From NCBI GenBank assembly GCA_003024985.2, contig PXIH01S0006873.1: 10,613 nt of DNA. One strand, 5' to 3'. Positions 1-7,891 of this stretch are shown piece by piece (position 1 is the stretch's first letter; each line of letters begins with the position of its first letter). A program made the translations under genes and the position numbers. The DNA comes from Euperipatoides rowelli (Eukaryota; Onychophora; Udeonychophora; Euonychophora; Peripatopsidae). A model generated the notes under the pieces. It ran no database searches, was not told the DNA's origin, and worked only from the letters and a program-made list of their open reading frames with translations.

Positions 1-166
1 CATTAATAATTACTCTTTGTTTTCTTTCACTTAACCTATTTTTAATCCAATTTAATAAATTTCCGTAAATACCTTTACTTTTAATTTTATCTACTAATCT
101 ACCATGAGCTACCTTATTAAAAGCTTTTTGAAAATCTAAACATATAAAAAACAAAATATCAATGTT
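1..166 (-). pseudogene. Non-LTR retrotransposon reverse transcriptase fragment (CR1/Jockey-like), truncated by the window edge
   Basis: Read on the minus strand, these 55 codons give the core of a LINE-type reverse transcriptase. The sequence LDFQKAFNKVAHGRL matches reverse transcriptase motif A, in which the first Asp of LDFQKAF is the expected catalytic metal ligand. It continues with VDKIKSKGIYGNLLNWI and then NRLSERKQRVIIN, the usual spacing in CR1/Jockey-type elements. The position after KAF is Asn where family members normally have Asp. A TGA at 167-169 interrupts the same frame. Upstream of it, the frame at about 170-230 (LILSLNHFFLISN) could be the decayed preceding segment, but this is weak. 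The rest of the domain, including the YxDD box, would lie before base 1. The internal stop and the lack of a recognisable endonuclease suggest a dead copy. The family assignment is from memory of motifs, not a search. Confidence 0.85.
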
Positions 167-169
167 TCA

Positions 170-453
170 GTTACTAATTAAGAAAAAATGATTTAAAGAT
201 AGTATTAGGCTCTCTATAGTTTTTATATGAAATCTACCAAGTCCATAATATAGCTTCAAACAGGAAGCTCCCAAAAAAGTTTTTAAGAATATATTTTTTT
301 TAAAAAAAAAATATTTATTATCTATCGTAATACAAAATACAGGAAGTCGTTCTGGATACAATAGTGTTCCGGTTCAATGGTCTGCCATTATCTTTTTCAT
401 ATTTTTTCTAATATTTCTTTTAATTAGAAAGCAAAGTCGGATATTAATTCTAC
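170..453. other. A+T-rich spacer between the retrotransposon fragment and an exon
   Basis: No gene can be supported here. The part nearest 170 may be a degraded continuation of the reverse transcriptase. The rest is A+T-rich with a long T/A run near 294-315. On the minus strand it would be the intron after the exon at 454-615, and no convincing downstream exon is visible. Confidence 0.5.
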
Positions 454-615
454 CTGGATGAAAAGAACCCTATCCAGTCTTTCAGAAAGAAAGACATTTG
501 GGATTTCATGTCGGACAGCACGAACCTTAAACCTGGCCCGTGCCGACACAAAGGAGCTCAAGGCTTTATAAGAATAATTTATTTCAATGTTTTTTAAGCG
601 TTCAAAATATCTCAC
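454..615 (-). CDS. Internal coding exon of an unidentified minus-strand gene
   Basis: A 162-base exon (54 codons, phase 0 at both ends) read on the minus strand. The acceptor is a textbook one: a pyrimidine-rich stretch ending GCTTTTCTAG just before base 615. The donor is CAG|GTAGAA after base 454. Only one of the three minus frames is open between them; the other two hit TGA within a few codons of the acceptor. The peptide includes VRYFERLKNI, then KALSSFVSARARFKV, RAVRHEIPNVF and LSERLDRVLFIQ. It is basic and looks helical, with no signal peptide or membrane segment. The exon is clearly richer in G+C than its surroundings. I do not recognise the family. No other exon of the gene can be named: base 1 is close on one side and repeats lie on the other. 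The plus strand also has an open stretch (428-571), but without matching splice sites. It could also be a captured gene fragment. Confidence 0.6.
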
Positions 616-638
616 CTAGAAAAGCAAAATCAACATTC

Positions 639-701
639 AAATTAATATTATTTATTTAAAATCCCTTATATGGGAAACTGAAAAAAAATTAATATTATTT
701 A
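639..701. repeat. Direct repeat of 16 bases flanking a CArG-like box
   Basis: AAATTAATATTATTTA occurs at 639-654 and again, identical, at 686-701. Between the copies, 664-673 reads CCTTATATGG, a perfect match to the CC(A/T)6GG consensus bound by serum response factor in animals. In DNA this A+T-rich, one such box per window is not surprising, so regulation is not claimed. Confidence 0.6.
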
Positions 702-1014
702 CAGGCTAAGGTAAATGTGAATTGATTTTTTTTAAAAAATCATTGAAATATGTAAAAACAAATAATTATTAATAAAATATGCACAAATTTCAAATAAAAA
801 AAAATTTAAAAACGTGAAAATATGTATGCGTTGCAAATATGTAAGTAAACCTAAAATATGTAATCATATTTAATATAAAAGTTACATCATTTGACTCAAT
901 TTTTCAAGATTGATAAATATTTCTTAATTAGCATGTGATTAGCATTCAATTAAAAACATGTATTTACAATAACTATCCTGGCCCTAGTCATATTATTATT
1001 ATAATCACTGTATT
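702..1014. other. A+T-rich spacer, no gene seen
   Basis: No exon, RNA gene or transposon end could be supported. It contains homopolymer A/T runs and a short ATT run at about 991-1002, directly before the transposon-like end at 1015. Confidence 0.5.
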
Positions 1015-1200
1015 CAGGGATGGGCAAAACACTAGAAAAAAGTGTCTGCAATACAATACAAAATACTTCCCCAAAAATGTATTTGAAATACAAAATACTT
1101 TCAAAANTAAAGTATCTAAAATACAAAATACTTTTGTATTTTCAGTCCTCAAAATACAAAATACTTTTCTATTTTCAGTCTTCTCAAAATACAAAATTTT
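1015..1200 (+). mobile_element. Single end of a hAT-like DNA transposon
   Basis: The stretch opens with CAGGGATGGGCAAA (1015-1028), which closely resembles hAT-superfamily terminal inverted repeats, and runs into repeated AAAATACAAAATACTTTT words that often follow such ends. The 8 bases before it (1007-1014, ACTGTATT) would be the target duplication. I found no inverted partner ending TTTGCCCATCCCTG and no transposase frame, so this is probably a solo end or truncated non-autonomous copy. The apparent open frames in this segment are made of the repeat units. Base 1107 is an undetermined N. The superfamily assignment rests on the terminal motif only. Confidence 0.5.
1053..1200. repeat. Tandem array of five palindromic units, period 32-35 bases
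   Basis: The word AAAATACAAAATAC, or a close variant, starts at about 1053, 1085, 1118, 1151 and 1186, giving spacings of 32, 33, 33 and 35. The unit is itself palindromic: AAAATACAAAA (1118-1128) pairs perfectly with TTTTGTATTTT (1132-1142) across a 3-base loop. The next unit has the same hairpin with one mismatch. The array lies within the hAT-like end and is probably its sub-terminal repeat region. Confidence 0.75.
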
Positions 1201-1536
1201 TAAGGTAAGTTACACATTAATAAATTACTCTAGATTTTTAAACTCTTTATTAATGTTTGTATTTTTATGGTATACCATACTGTATAATTTTGTCTAAATG
1301 TATTGTGCATTTTTCTGCACATGTCATGACATCACTTCCTATTAACCTCTATACATCTATGCAACGTCTAACAAACAAGATCAGACAGCTTTATCTCCAT
1401 GTGATGTCATTCAAACAAGTTCATAAAAGTTTACAAGTTAGATAGTCTGATTTCCAGGTCTTAATTAGGGTCACATCAGCTTTCTAGGTCCATAATTAAT
1501 GATTATTCTCTCTCATGATTGGATAAGGTTGATGTC

Positions 1537-1558
1537 ATTTTGGCCAAAGGGCCAAAAT
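1537..1558. repeat. Perfect inverted repeat, 9-base arms, 4-base loop
   Basis: ATTTTGGCC at 1537-1545 and GGCCAAAAT at 1550-1558 are perfect reverse complements around AAAG. Directly after it, ATTAAATAAAAGTT is repeated at 1557-1570 and 1577-1590 (20-base period). Confidence 0.8.
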
Positions 1559-2270
1559 TAAATAAAAGTTGATGCCATTAAATAAAAGTTAGCTAGGATC
1601 TATAATTTTGATAAGCTTTTTTTTTTTAGTTGTATGGACATTTTGTTTCCCTTTTGTAAGATTTGATAATCATTTTTGTTTGTGTGTTTTTTTTATGGCG
1701 TGCCAACAAAAATCTCTAAAGTTCCATCTTCGGCACACATGCTATTTGCCATGTCTGATCTAATTCATAATATTAGAGCAGTAATGATTTTTTTTAAAAG
1801 CCTAAAAGTTAATTGTCTTAAATTTTAATTAAAAAAATTTCTCTAAGTTCTTCATGCATCATTCTGCGCATCCTATATCACTTCCGGTTACTTGGATTTT
1901 TTTTTTTAAAACAAGAAGTCATGTGACAGGAATTCGGCCATCTTAGATTTACTAAGGTGTTTTTTATTCTATTCATAATCAAAAGTGATAACATTTGTTT
2001 GCAATGCATTATGGGGACAAAATGACACAATAGTTATAAGAAGTTCCAAAAATCATAAAATTTTAGAAAAATTATATGTTGTTTGCACATTAAAACGACG
2101 TCTTATCCGCTCTCACATCCGGGTGCTAAAGGGTCTTAAAATTCTTAAAATTGAAAAAAATTCTAAGTGATTCACGCATTGTTCTGCACATCAAAATGGC
2201 GATACTTCCGCTTTTTGTTTAGAGCATTTCCGATTCCTCTCGCATTACTTCTGCTCATGCTCAATAGGCT

Positions 2271-2326
2271 ACTTCCGGTTGTCACATGGCCTCCGCTCTC
2301 TATCATGTGACTTTTCCACCGGAAGT
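2271..2326. repeat. Composite palindrome: ETS-like and E-box words mirrored around a 15-base centre
   Basis: ACTTCCGG (2271-2278) and GTCACATG (2281-2288) are mirrored by CATGTGAC (2304-2311) and CCGGAAGT (2319-2326). Both word pairs are perfect reverse complements. The spacing between the two words is 2 bases on the left and 7 on the right. Confidence 0.8.
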
Positions 2327-2359
2327 GATATCATAGCCAGAAGTGATATCAACTAAGAA

Positions 2360-3093
2360 TTTTTTTTGACATGTGCACAAAATAAATACATAAAACAACA
2401 AAAACAACTTTTAATTAAGTCTCCTATTGGTTTAAAAAAAATATGTTGATTTTAAAGTGTCATGGAAATGTAATTATTTTCCCTCCCCTAAATAGGGTTT
2501 TTCATCAGGTGTTAATATTAGAGGTGCAAGTAAATATATCATGCCAAGTGTTTAAAAGGTTGTCTATCATAAATGGATGATTGTTGAATTATTAATTTTT
2601 CCTTTTATATTTATAATTTGATATATTTTCTATAATTCTTTATAGTATATCAATTATTTTTACTGTTTAATAAGTTCTCTATCCATTAGGGCAAGAGAGA
2701 GGTTGTTTTGTACATCCCAATGTACAGTAAATGTTGTATATAAATAATAATATATTGTATACTTTATCAATAAATGAACTTTTAGATTATCTGGCAGACT
2801 AATTTGATACATCCTTTTTTTTTAGGCCTAAGCCTAATAAATTTACATGTAGTCTGATGCAGTTTTCCATGTAGGCAACAGTTCTCCACTCTAATACCCA
2901 TTAAAGTTTCTATTGTCTGGGTTTTCAATCCAAAATTTCTATCACACCCATAAACATACTGTACATATGGTATATTAAATTATAACCATTGTTTGAAAAT
3001 ATAAAAAATGACAGTCCTAACATGGGACCTATTTCTCCCCTACCAGGACACTTATACAAAATAAAACCAACACAAACATAGAATAAAAGAAAT
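2360..3093. other. A+T-rich intergenic or downstream region, no supported gene
   Basis: No exon with splice sites was found. On the minus strand this lies beyond the probable 3' end of the exon at 3275-3407. It holds a small inverted repeat (TGTACAT/ATGTACA, 2709-2726). A 65-codon stop-free stretch on the minus strand (2979 to 2782) includes the peptides QTIETLMGIRVENC and CKFIRLRPKKKG; it has no clear start or splice boundaries and is not called as a gene. Confidence 0.45.
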
Positions 3094-3099
3094 TTTATT
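3094..3099 (-). terminator. Polyadenylation signal AATAAA for the exon at 3275-3407
   Basis: On the minus strand AATAAA lies about 176 bases after the TAG stop. Some 20-30 bases further on is a GT-rich stretch (TATGTTTGTGTTGG), the usual arrangement of signal and downstream element in animal genes. This supports a true 3' end near 3060-3080. Confidence 0.5.
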
Positions 3100-3274
3100 T
3101 CACTAATTGAACATACATTTTGCAATCAACTTATGAGGAAAAAATATTAATAACAATATATACAACACTGGGATTTTTGTGATTGCTGTAAAAATAAAAT
3201 ACAGGGGTATTTAAAATAAATGTTACTCAACTGTCTCATTTCTTTTTTCCAAATATATTTTATAAAATTGAAGG

Positions 3275-3407
3275 CTATTCTGTTTCTTTAATAAGAGAAA
3301 AAATCTGATATGTTACTACATCCTCTACTTCAACTTTCTGTACAAAGGTTGGATCAGAACTACAAAGATAAATAGGAATTTGTTTTACCTTCCAATATCC
3401 TTGGCTA
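3275..3407 (-). CDS. Terminal coding exon of an unidentified minus-strand gene
   Basis: Read on the minus strand, 43 codons end at a TAG (3277-3275). The probable acceptor is ATTAG just before base 3407, so the exon begins with one base (T) that completes a codon from the previous exon. The peptide starts SQGYWKVKQIPIYLC, continues SSDPTFVQKVEVEDVV and ends TYQIFSLIKETE. It has protein-like composition, with many G-starting codons and A/T in third position, as expected of genes in A+T-rich DNA. A polyadenylation signal and GT-rich element follow at a sensible distance. The tail looks like a small beta/alpha segment rather than a membrane helix. I do not recognise the family. It could be an alternative last exon of the same gene as 9924-9973, because the phase fits, or the end of a separate gene. 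An internal AAG|GTAAAA at about 3391 could act as a donor but would leave a tiny exon. Confidence 0.62.
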
Positions 3408-4088
3408 CTAATACAATAGGTATTAAAATGGATAATTAAAAAAAATCACCCATTTAATATGAAAAATTACTTCTCAAAGTCTTAATTTTAAATTAAATGC
3501 TATAATAGATAAAATAAAAATTTACATCAATGATATTTAAATGATGAATTGAAATAAATTAATGTTTTGGTTTATCAACATAGCCTGGTCTATTTTATTT
3601 CCTAATCAAACAATTCTAAATAATAAACTTGAACTAATCTATAACCAATACTCTCGATAATTAATTTTCACACTCGGTTATTTGAACAATGAAATTTTCA
3701 ACATTACATTTGGGTTAATTTCTTATTTATAATTCTATCATTAAAAACAAAACAGTTAATTACGTTGCATTCAGAAGATAAGCTTTTACGATGAATTTAT
3801 AAACTCCGACCATAAATTAATATCCAGATTCACAAAATTTAATGCCTTTTTTAAAAACAAATCACTTGAAAGAAAAATTAAAGCCAAAACATTTTCTCTA
3901 GTTGTTTAAAACTAATAGTCTAGTTAAAACCCTGAATCAAAGTCATTTACATTTTTTATTTAATTTAATTTACTCGTGAAAAAAGAGAGAAAATTTAGTT
4001 TAAGGTAGTGTGAAACATAATTAGTACAGGCCTATTCACATCCATCAACTTGTAACAGTTTTTAAAATGGTTTTATATTGTATTTGAA

Positions 4089-4116
4089 ACTGATAGCCAA
4101 ATTGCGCACTATCAGT
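4089..4116. repeat. Inverted repeat ACTGATAG/CTATCAGT around a TTGCGCA core
   Basis: ACTGATAG (4089-4096) and CTATCAGT (4109-4116) are perfect reverse complements with a 12-base spacer. The 19 bases at 4090-4108 match 6156-6174 with only two differences, linking this site to the right end of the transposon-like element at 4563-6255. Confidence 0.75.
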
Positions 4117-4288
4117 TAAGGATCATATTGTAACGTATTCTAGATTTACAATATACATATAATTTAAATAAATAATTAGTTGCTGATATTCCAAACAAAA
4201 TGTTTGCTTATGTTTTTCAATATTTTAAAGAAAATTTGAAACAAAGTAGTTTTCATTATTTATACGACAGAAAATATTAAGATAATGA

Positions 4289-4313
4289 AAAATATTGAAT
4301 TATTCAATATTTT
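4289..4313. repeat. Perfect 25-base palindrome (12-base arms, 1-base centre)
   Basis: AAAATATTGAAT (4289-4300) and ATTCAATATTTT (4302-4313) are perfect reverse complements around a single T. Part of the right arm, TTCAATATTTTAA, also occurs as a direct copy at 4216-4228. Confidence 0.85.
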
Positions 4314-4668
4314 AATGAAACAATTCATCTTGTGTTGAACCCGACGAACAGGTAACACATAATAGAATGTTTTTAATTATTTTTAAAATAAATATAATTA
4401 AATTTAATAAAGTAAATGTTAAAATTTTATGTTTTAAGATATGTAATTTTGTTGTTTCTTTATAAATGATGTCTAATTGATTTATTCAATAGACAATTTT
4501 ATCAGAAAGTGTTATTTCTCCCAAAAAATGCCCTCTAAAAACATTTTAAAAAAAATCATCTCTTAAGGCCATGTCAGATGATACAAATGATATACGATGC
4601 CAATGACCTAGATCATATGCAGTTTGTATCATTTAGCAAAGGCTGTGACGTTGACCTAATGTGCAAAC

Positions 4669-4733
4669 TGTTGGTTCTGAGTATGTCGGATGGAATGAAC
4701 TTTCCATTCGATCATCGCATGCGACAACCAACA
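4669..4733. repeat. Nested hairpin inside the transposon-like element
   Basis: TGTTGGTT (4669-4676) pairs with AACCAACA (4726-4733). TGTCG (4684-4688) can pair with CGACA (4722-4726) after a bulge; this shares base 4726 with the outer arm, so the two cannot both be complete. ATGGAA (4690-4695) pairs with TTCCAT (4702-4707). The segment is the most G+C-rich part of the element. Confidence 0.55.
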
Positions 4734-4858
4734 AAATGATCACAATATATCAACCCGTGATAAGTCCGGAAGCTTGAAAATCTATCGTGGACTTCTAAAA
4801 TATGAATTTCATTTGAAAATTTGATATTGAATCGATTAATTCATAGGTATAGTCAGTG

Positions 4859-4876
4859 TTTTTTTTTTTTTTTTTT
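4859..4876. repeat. Poly-T run of about 18
   Basis: An uninterrupted T run, a simple sequence tract inside the transposon-like element. Confidence 0.9.
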
Positions 4877-4929
4877 GTAAAAAAATAAAAGTGCATCAAC
4901 TTTATAATGGCCCACCTTATGCCTTTTTT

Positions 4930-4965
4930 AACCAAAAAGAAAAAAAAAAGGTTTTTTTTTTGGTT
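4930..4965. repeat. A/T-run hairpin bounded by AACC and GGTT
   Basis: AACCAAAAA followed by a long A run is mirrored by a T run ending TTTTTGGTT, giving a long, low-complexity hairpin. Confidence 0.7.
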
Positions 4966-5159
4966 GCTACTAAGCTTTTTGTTACACCAAAATGAAATTA
5001 AAAATCTTTATCTATCTGCCAAATGCAGAAATTGCCGGATTTTTTTCAATATTAAATTCTATTAAATAGTGCAATTTTTTTATGTTAGTAATTTATAAAA
5101 AATATCAAAATGTATAAAAAGCGTAAGTTTTCAAATATTACTTTTTAAAAAAAGACGCA

Positions 5160-5182
5160 GGAACTCAGTTCCAGTGAGTTCC
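5160..5182. repeat. Perfect inverted repeat GGAACTCA/TGAGTTCC
   Basis: GGAACTCA (5160-5167) and TGAGTTCC (5175-5182) are perfect reverse complements with a 7-base loop. AGTTCCAG is also directly repeated within the same stretch. Confidence 0.85.
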
Positions 5183-6255
5183 AGCACAAAAAAATCACCG
5201 GATATAGTTATTTATCAGTTTAATTATGAGGGTAGAAATAAACCTTTCACAGAGTAAAAAGAAAATCCTAAAAATTTGTGCTTATTGTTTTAGTGTGGGC
5301 TGAATAGCAATGAAAGTATCGCTATGTGAATGACCTATACTAAATATAGACCGATCTGCCATATCGAGTATAATCACGGAGTAATTATTTGCCTAAATTT
5401 AAAAAAAAAAACTATGTGAAGATTTATTTTCTGTTTGTTTTTTTAATAAAAAAATTAATATTCGATTTAGTTTATAAAAACAATTTCAGCCAAATTCTCA
5501 ACAAAATGTTTTTTTTTTCTTTTTGTCTTGAAATAATGCTATAAGAAAGGCTACTTTTCTGTGTGTCATTTTATAGAATAAAAAGTAAATAAGTAAACAA
5601 TTATAGCGCCATTTAAATGGGCTTATTCAAAACTTTTTTTTTTTACGAGATAGATCGGCACGAGAACTATTTTTAGAAACTTTAAGTGGTGTTTTCACTT
5701 ACATAAAAAGAGCTTAAACGAAAAAATGGTTGATGCCCCCTGTGTAGCGGTCTTATTCGCTAGTAACTTGTTTCAAAACTCTTGTTCAATTTGTTGATAA
5801 ATTATTGAATAACATTACATCTACAAATTATAAATTTATTCATTTTATTTAAAAGTATTTTTTTTCTTTAATGAAAGAATAAAATCTGCTAGATTACTTC
5901 ACATATGTACTACAAATTAATTTTTTTTTTTACACTTGTAAAAAACATTCTCCCTGCTTAAACATTTTATAATTGAAATAAATAAATTTCAAATTTATTT
6001 GACGTTAATATTTACATTTAAATTATGACTTATTGCATTTCATGAAGTTATAATTAATACAAATCTGTTAAAGTGAAAAGCAACTAAACTGTTGAATTCT
6101 GGTCAGGAATCGTAAACAATACTGCATAAGACGGTTCATTTTTCAATTGCATCGTCTGATATCAAAATTGCGCAATTTCATAGAATGGATGTATATCTAC
6201 CATTTGTATACAATCAGAATTCATATGCAAATTGTATCATCTGACATGAACTTTA

Positions 6256-7313
6256 GATATTCAATCTATCTCTAGAATAAACATTAAATCCAAATATACA
6301 ATATATAAATATGCATTTATACAAGGCAAAGTATATCATTAAATCTAGTTGAAATTTTTTTGTGTTCTAACCTATCAAAATAAAAAAAATATTAGAATTA
6401 ACTTATTTAAGACCAAACTGAAATTTTAAGTACTGTTTATTTATTATAGCTGTGAAAAACATAATTCTGCGCTTTGAAATAACAGGCCTATATTAATAAA
6501 AAAAAATTTATTTCAGATTAAAAATAGGAGAGGGGGGAGGAAAATGATATAATGGAAAATTCAATTAACAAAAAAAAATTCAAAATTATCATTGATGTAA
6601 ATTTATTTAATTTAGCACTTTTTCCTCTCAAGAAAAAAAAACGTTTTGATTTTTTTTTAAATCCTTATAACAAGAAATATATATACAAACAAGTTAATGA
6701 TGAACAAAGAATATTATGACTGATTTTAAACATTATTTAAAAAAAGAGTTTTTATTATTATATACAGTAATTTTTCCAAATGAATAAAACAGCAAATTAA
6801 ACATATTTACAGAATAGCAATTGATAAACTTCTACAAAACAAAAAAAATTACAAAAAAATAATAATAAAAGCACAAAGAAATGTTTGTTTATAACGAATG
6901 CCTTAAATAAACTGCATAACCATTCATCCCATCTGTTGATTGATTACTTACTGTAAGTAGTACTGGGTTAAAATTAAAAAAAAAATATTATAAACGTCTT
7001 AGGGTAAAAAATATGTAATTAAAAAAATTCAGATTTCTGCAGAAAAAAAAAAGTATTTTCATCCATACTGTTCAGCAGACGTCATACTGTACATTCCTAC
7101 CAATAGATGGCACTAATATACAGTAGTATGCTTTTGCATTTTACTGCAAATTAAAATGTAAGAGGGAGAAAGGGGAATGATGGGATCTTAAGCATAGTTA
7201 TAATTAAAGTCGAAACCGCACTAATTATTTTTCAATGAAAGTTGGAAAAAACTGGTGTTAAAAAAAATACCATCCCCTTTTTTGTGAGGACACATAAAGG
7301 TGTATTTTTAAGA
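6256..7313. other. A+T-rich non-coding stretch, no gene seen
   Basis: This lies downstream of the minus-strand terminal exon at 7314-7413, so the part nearest 7313 is probably its 3' untranslated region. A minus-strand AATAAA sits at 6751-6756, though far from the stop. TACTTAC-T-GTAAGTA (6945-6959) is a perfect short palindrome. A strong minus-strand acceptor (pyrimidine-rich, ending TTTGCAG, just before 7143) leads into no convincing exon. Confidence 0.45.
7100..7113 (+). promoter_or_regulatory. CTCF-like motif CCAATAGATGGCAC
   Basis: Agrees with the animal CTCF core consensus CCASYAGRKGGCRS at 13 of 14 positions. CTCF is widespread in bilaterian animals. Without knowing the organism or having binding data, this is only a motif match. 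Confidence 0.25.
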
Positions 7314-7413
7314 TTAATTAAAACCCATTTTAATAGCTTCTATCTCTGCATCAGCACGTATTTCATCATCATTTGCATTAGTAAAAATTGATTGAGCAAG
7401 GCTTGTTATTAAT
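7314..7413 (-). CDS. Terminal coding exon of an unidentified minus-strand gene
   Basis: On the minus strand, a probable acceptor (TTCTTTTACCTTGGAATTAG) precedes base 7413. The exon contributes one base (A) and then 32 codons to a TAA at 7316-7314. The peptide runs LITSLAQSIFTNAND, then DEIRADAEIEAIKMGFN. First codon positions are rich in G and third positions almost all A/T, and the acidic helix-like tail looks like real protein. All three plus-strand frames are closed by about 7400, which supports the minus reading. The frame is also open for a short distance upstream of the acceptor (YLGIR), so the boundary could differ. I do not recognise the family. Its phase fits exon 9924-9973, which would leave an intron of about 2.5 kb. 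No canonical AATAAA lies close to the stop; an AATAAT variant occurs within about 100 bases. Confidence 0.6.
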
Positions 7414-7429
7414 CTAATTCCAAGGTAAA

Positions 7430-7891
7430 AGAATAGTAATATTTTATTAGCCAATTAAACAGATATCATATAGAGAATTGCCAAAAAACAAAACAAACAT
7501 CATAATTAAATGATAATAAAGATAACCGAGATATTAATGTAAACAAATATAGAATATCAATAATATCTTTTGACGAATACCTGCAGATTAAAAAACGAAA
7601 CAAGTTTTACTCTCTCCTAATCAACCTCTGGCTAATAAATTCTGAAAACAGGGTATCATAAACATCAAATATATAAAGGAGTGTACAGTACAAATACTGT
7701 ATATTAATAATTCTGAATGTAAATAATAATAAATTTATGTTAAGATGTCAAACCCATGAAGAATGGAAAGGCAAAAATGTAACATTTAAATAAAAACCAG
7801 ATTAAAAGAAACCAAAAAAAATTATAACAAATTTATTTTCTATTTATATAAAAAAGATTTAAAAAAAAAAAAAAAATTCTAAAGGAGGTTC
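7430..7891. other. A+T-rich intron-like stretch
   Basis: No gene supported. It contains TACAGTA-CAAA-TACTGTA (7684-7701), a perfect 7-base-arm palindrome, and a run of about 17 A near 7860-7876. Confidence 0.5.

Larger units (their letters stand above)
1300..2351. repeat. Old repeat block with diverged direct copies and promoter-like motifs
   Basis: A diverged unit recurs. The clearest pair is around 1800-1890 and 2120-2210, offset by 320 bases, sharing a pattern like GTCTTAAA...TCTAAGT...TTCTGCgCATC...ACTTCCG. A weaker third copy lies near 1290-1340. The block is dense in words that in animals resemble transcription-factor sites: ACTTCCGG (ETS-type) at 1880-1887, 2271-2278 and inverted at 2319-2326; CATGTGAC (E-box) at 1920-1927 and 2304-2311; GGCCATCTT (YY1-like) at 1936-1944; TGCGCA at 1865-1870. 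GAAGTGATATCA is repeated at 2322-2333 and 2340-2351. Open frames inside it (for example 2172-2330 minus, 1985-2170 plus) are probably chance. No transposase or exon is visible. Whether this is a transposon, a decayed promoter array, or both is undecided. Confidence 0.55.
3408..4562. other. A+T-rich non-coding stretch with palindromes
   Basis: No gene supported; on the minus strand it would be intron or intergenic. It contains two clear palindromes (4089-4116 and 4289-4313). A donor-like CAG|GTAACA at 4351 on the plus strand was considered, but no open frame with an acceptor leads into it. Confidence 0.5.
4563..6255. mobile_element. Probable non-autonomous DNA transposon with TTAA target duplication (Kolobok/piggyBac-like)
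   Basis: The left end reads TTAA then GGCCATGTCAGATGATAC from 4567. The right end, reverse complemented, reads GTTCATGTCAGATGATAC, with TTTA outside it at 6252-6255. CATGTCAGATGATACAA is a perfect 17-base inverted match (4570-4586 against 6232-6248). Weaker inverted similarity continues inward: 4588-4622 resembles the reverse complement of 6121-6164, with about 67 extra bases (6165-6231) in the right arm. TTAA on the left and TTTA on the right fit a TTAA duplication with one mutation. TTAA duplications are typical of piggyBac and Kolobok; starting with GG rather than CCC leans away from piggyBac, but this is inference. The 1685-base body has no transposase frame, so it would depend on enzyme supplied elsewhere. 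It holds several hairpins (4669-4733, 4930-4965, 5160-5182) and homopolymer runs. Confidence 0.55.

Noticed and set aside
935-1297. A 120-codon open frame on the plus strand
   Set aside because: It is built from tandem AAAATACAAAATAC units, crosses the undetermined base at 1107, and reads as low-complexity Lys/Tyr/Asn/Phe repeats.
1985-2170. A 61-codon plus-strand frame
   Set aside because: It lies wholly within the diverged repeat block, and its end aligns with the repeated unit.
2172-2330. A 52-codon minus-strand frame in the motif-rich repeat
   Set aside because: It runs through the palindromic ETS/E-box words; the openness is explained by higher G+C and repeat content, and there are no splice sites.
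4303-4351. A plus-strand exon ending at CAG|GTAACA
   Set aside because: The frames leading to the donor contain stops, and no acceptor gives an open frame.
5649-5660. ATCGGCACGAG, resembling the cDNA cloning adaptor GGCACGAG
   Set aside because: Only a partial match, embedded in continuous genomic-looking sequence without a vector junction.
7100-7143. A minus-strand exon after a strong pyrimidine-rich acceptor
   Set aside because: All frames reach a stop within about 15 codons and there is no donor; at most a non-coding exon.
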